Positions 63,534 to 64,000 of a stretch of DNA of 64,000 bases are shown here, piece by piece; position 1 is the first letter of the stretch; every line of letters begins with the position of its first letter. The DNA is taken from assembly GCA_963817465.1 (NCBI GenBank), contig CAWFOP010000010.1, forward strand, positions 248,001 to 312,000, read 5' to 3'. Origin of the DNA: CAMPKL01 sp963817465 (GTDB lineage: Bacteria > Acidobacteriota > Terriglobia > Bryobacterales > UBA6623). The notes under the pieces were generated by a model that was not told the DNA's origin, ran no database searches, and saw only the letters and a program-made list of their open reading frames with translations. Made by a program: the position numbers and the translations under genes.

Positions 63534-64000
63534 TTAGATGGAATGGGAAGGGTCGGAAACGATCCCTAGCTTGGCGGCGTAGCGAGCCAATTCCGCGGTC
63601 GAGCGCAGACCGGTCTTGTCCATCACATTCCGTTTGTGGAACTCGATCGTCCGCGGCGCAACGTCGAGGAGCGCGGCGGCCTCCTTGGACGATCTGCCTT
63701 CGGCGATCAATTGCAGCACTTGGCGTTCTCGGTCGGTAAGTTGAACATTCTGCTCCGACTTATCGGCCGGATTCATCAGACGCTGGAGCACATCTTGCGC
63801 TATTCGCGGCGTGATAAACGTCCGACCTTGCTGCGCTTCGCGCAAAGCAGTCAGCAATTCCGTCGAGGCGGCGTGCTTAAGGACGAAGCCGACCGCGCCC
63901 GCCCGAAACGCTTCCGTCGCGATATTGACGTCGGCCGCGCCCGTCATGATGACGACCTTGGTTCGGATGCCGGCCTTGGTAATGTGCCGCAAGGCGTCGA
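63534..64000 (-). CDS. LuxR/NarL-family response regulator, 5' end outside window
   Basis: The C-terminal 155 or so residues of a response regulator. The receiver part contains VVIMTGAADVNIATEAFRAG and GFVLKHAASTELLTALREAQ (Lys switch). The LuxR helix-turn-helix follows with QLTDRERQVLQLIAEGRSSK, then AALLDVAPRTIEFHKRNVMD. The phospho-accepting Asp lies beyond the window edge. It lies 141 bases upstream of the CheY-like gene on the same strand. Confidence 0.88.
   Translation of the reverse strand, partial: DALRHITKAGIRTKVVIMTGAADVNIATEAFRAGAVGFVLKHAASTELLTALREAQQGRTFITPRIAQDVLQRLMNPADKSEQNVQLTDRERQVLQLIAEGRSSKEAAALLDVAPRTIEFHKRNVMDKTGLRSTAELARYAAKLGIVSDPSHSI

Overview
The window is a GC-rich bacterial chromosome segment, most likely from an acidobacterium of the Bryobacterales (Solibacter-like) group. 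This is inferred from: a sugar dehydrogenase carrying the Solibacter-type C-terminal domain TIGR03437, an ADOP/MacB-like permease, a DUF1587/1592/1588/1585 cytochrome-type protein, five PEP-CTERM proteins, and several enzymes with Tat-type leaders. I found no rRNA, tRNA, CRISPR array, insertion sequence or phage module. Most of the window is ordinary core and accessory metabolism in short operons.

Layout. 1-7000: end of an ABC permease, then a leftward block of a GT39-like membrane glycosyltransferase, a double cupin, an RlpA-like protein and argS. 7116-12310: a fatty acyl-CoA reductase-like protein, a solitary ParD-tail protein, a large DUF1592-type protein and ccmC-ccmD. 12307-16275: a Tat-leader SelA-like PLP protein, a Crp/Fnr regulator and a trpA-chorismate mutase-tyrA operon (transcribed leftward). 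16403-19227: a mannonate dehydratase-like protein and a secreted peptidylarginine deiminase-like protein. 19228-19619 holds two gene remnants. 19620-22471: pntAA-pntAB-pntB. 22606-27123: an M28 peptidase, a YkgJ-type protein and a TadG-TadE-TadE pilus-type operon. 27480-30998: metH. 31081-35113: four PEP-CTERM genes on the minus strand, two of them tandem duplicates with a conserved upstream block. 35447-48237: Rrf2 regulator, FKBP isomerase, FGGY kinase, sugar dehydrogenase, a pair of secreted paralogues around a YciI-family gene, Gfo/Idh/MocA oxidoreductase, FAH hydrolase, a CxxCH protein and LigD. 48272-55732: transglutaminase/DUF2126 protein, a fifth PEP-CTERM protein, a sulfatase remnant, a VTT membrane protein, an M28 peptidase and a ThuA-like protein. 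55801-61489: a leftward run RsbW-STAS-MlaE-MlaF-MlaD-phosphotransferase-enolase. 61591-64000: a Tat-leader oxidoreductase and two response regulators, the last cut by the window edge.

What stands out: (i) the enolase homologue keeps the metal ligands and catalytic lysines but has Asp for the Glu168-equivalent and Ala for the His373-equivalent (yeast numbering), and follows a kinase-fold gene at the end of an Mla lipid-transport operon that itself starts with an anti-sigma-type kinase and a STAS protein; (ii) the secreted peptidylarginine deiminase-like protein retains its Asp/His/Asp/Cys residues; (iii) the duplicated PEP-CTERM unit has a conserved non-coding block about 180-290 bases upstream of each start. 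At least ten single-base frame breaks, many in short homopolymers and two pairs compensating, occur in otherwise conserved genes. Uncorrected sequencing or assembly indels explain these better than ten independent pseudogenes, so the affected genes are annotated across the break.
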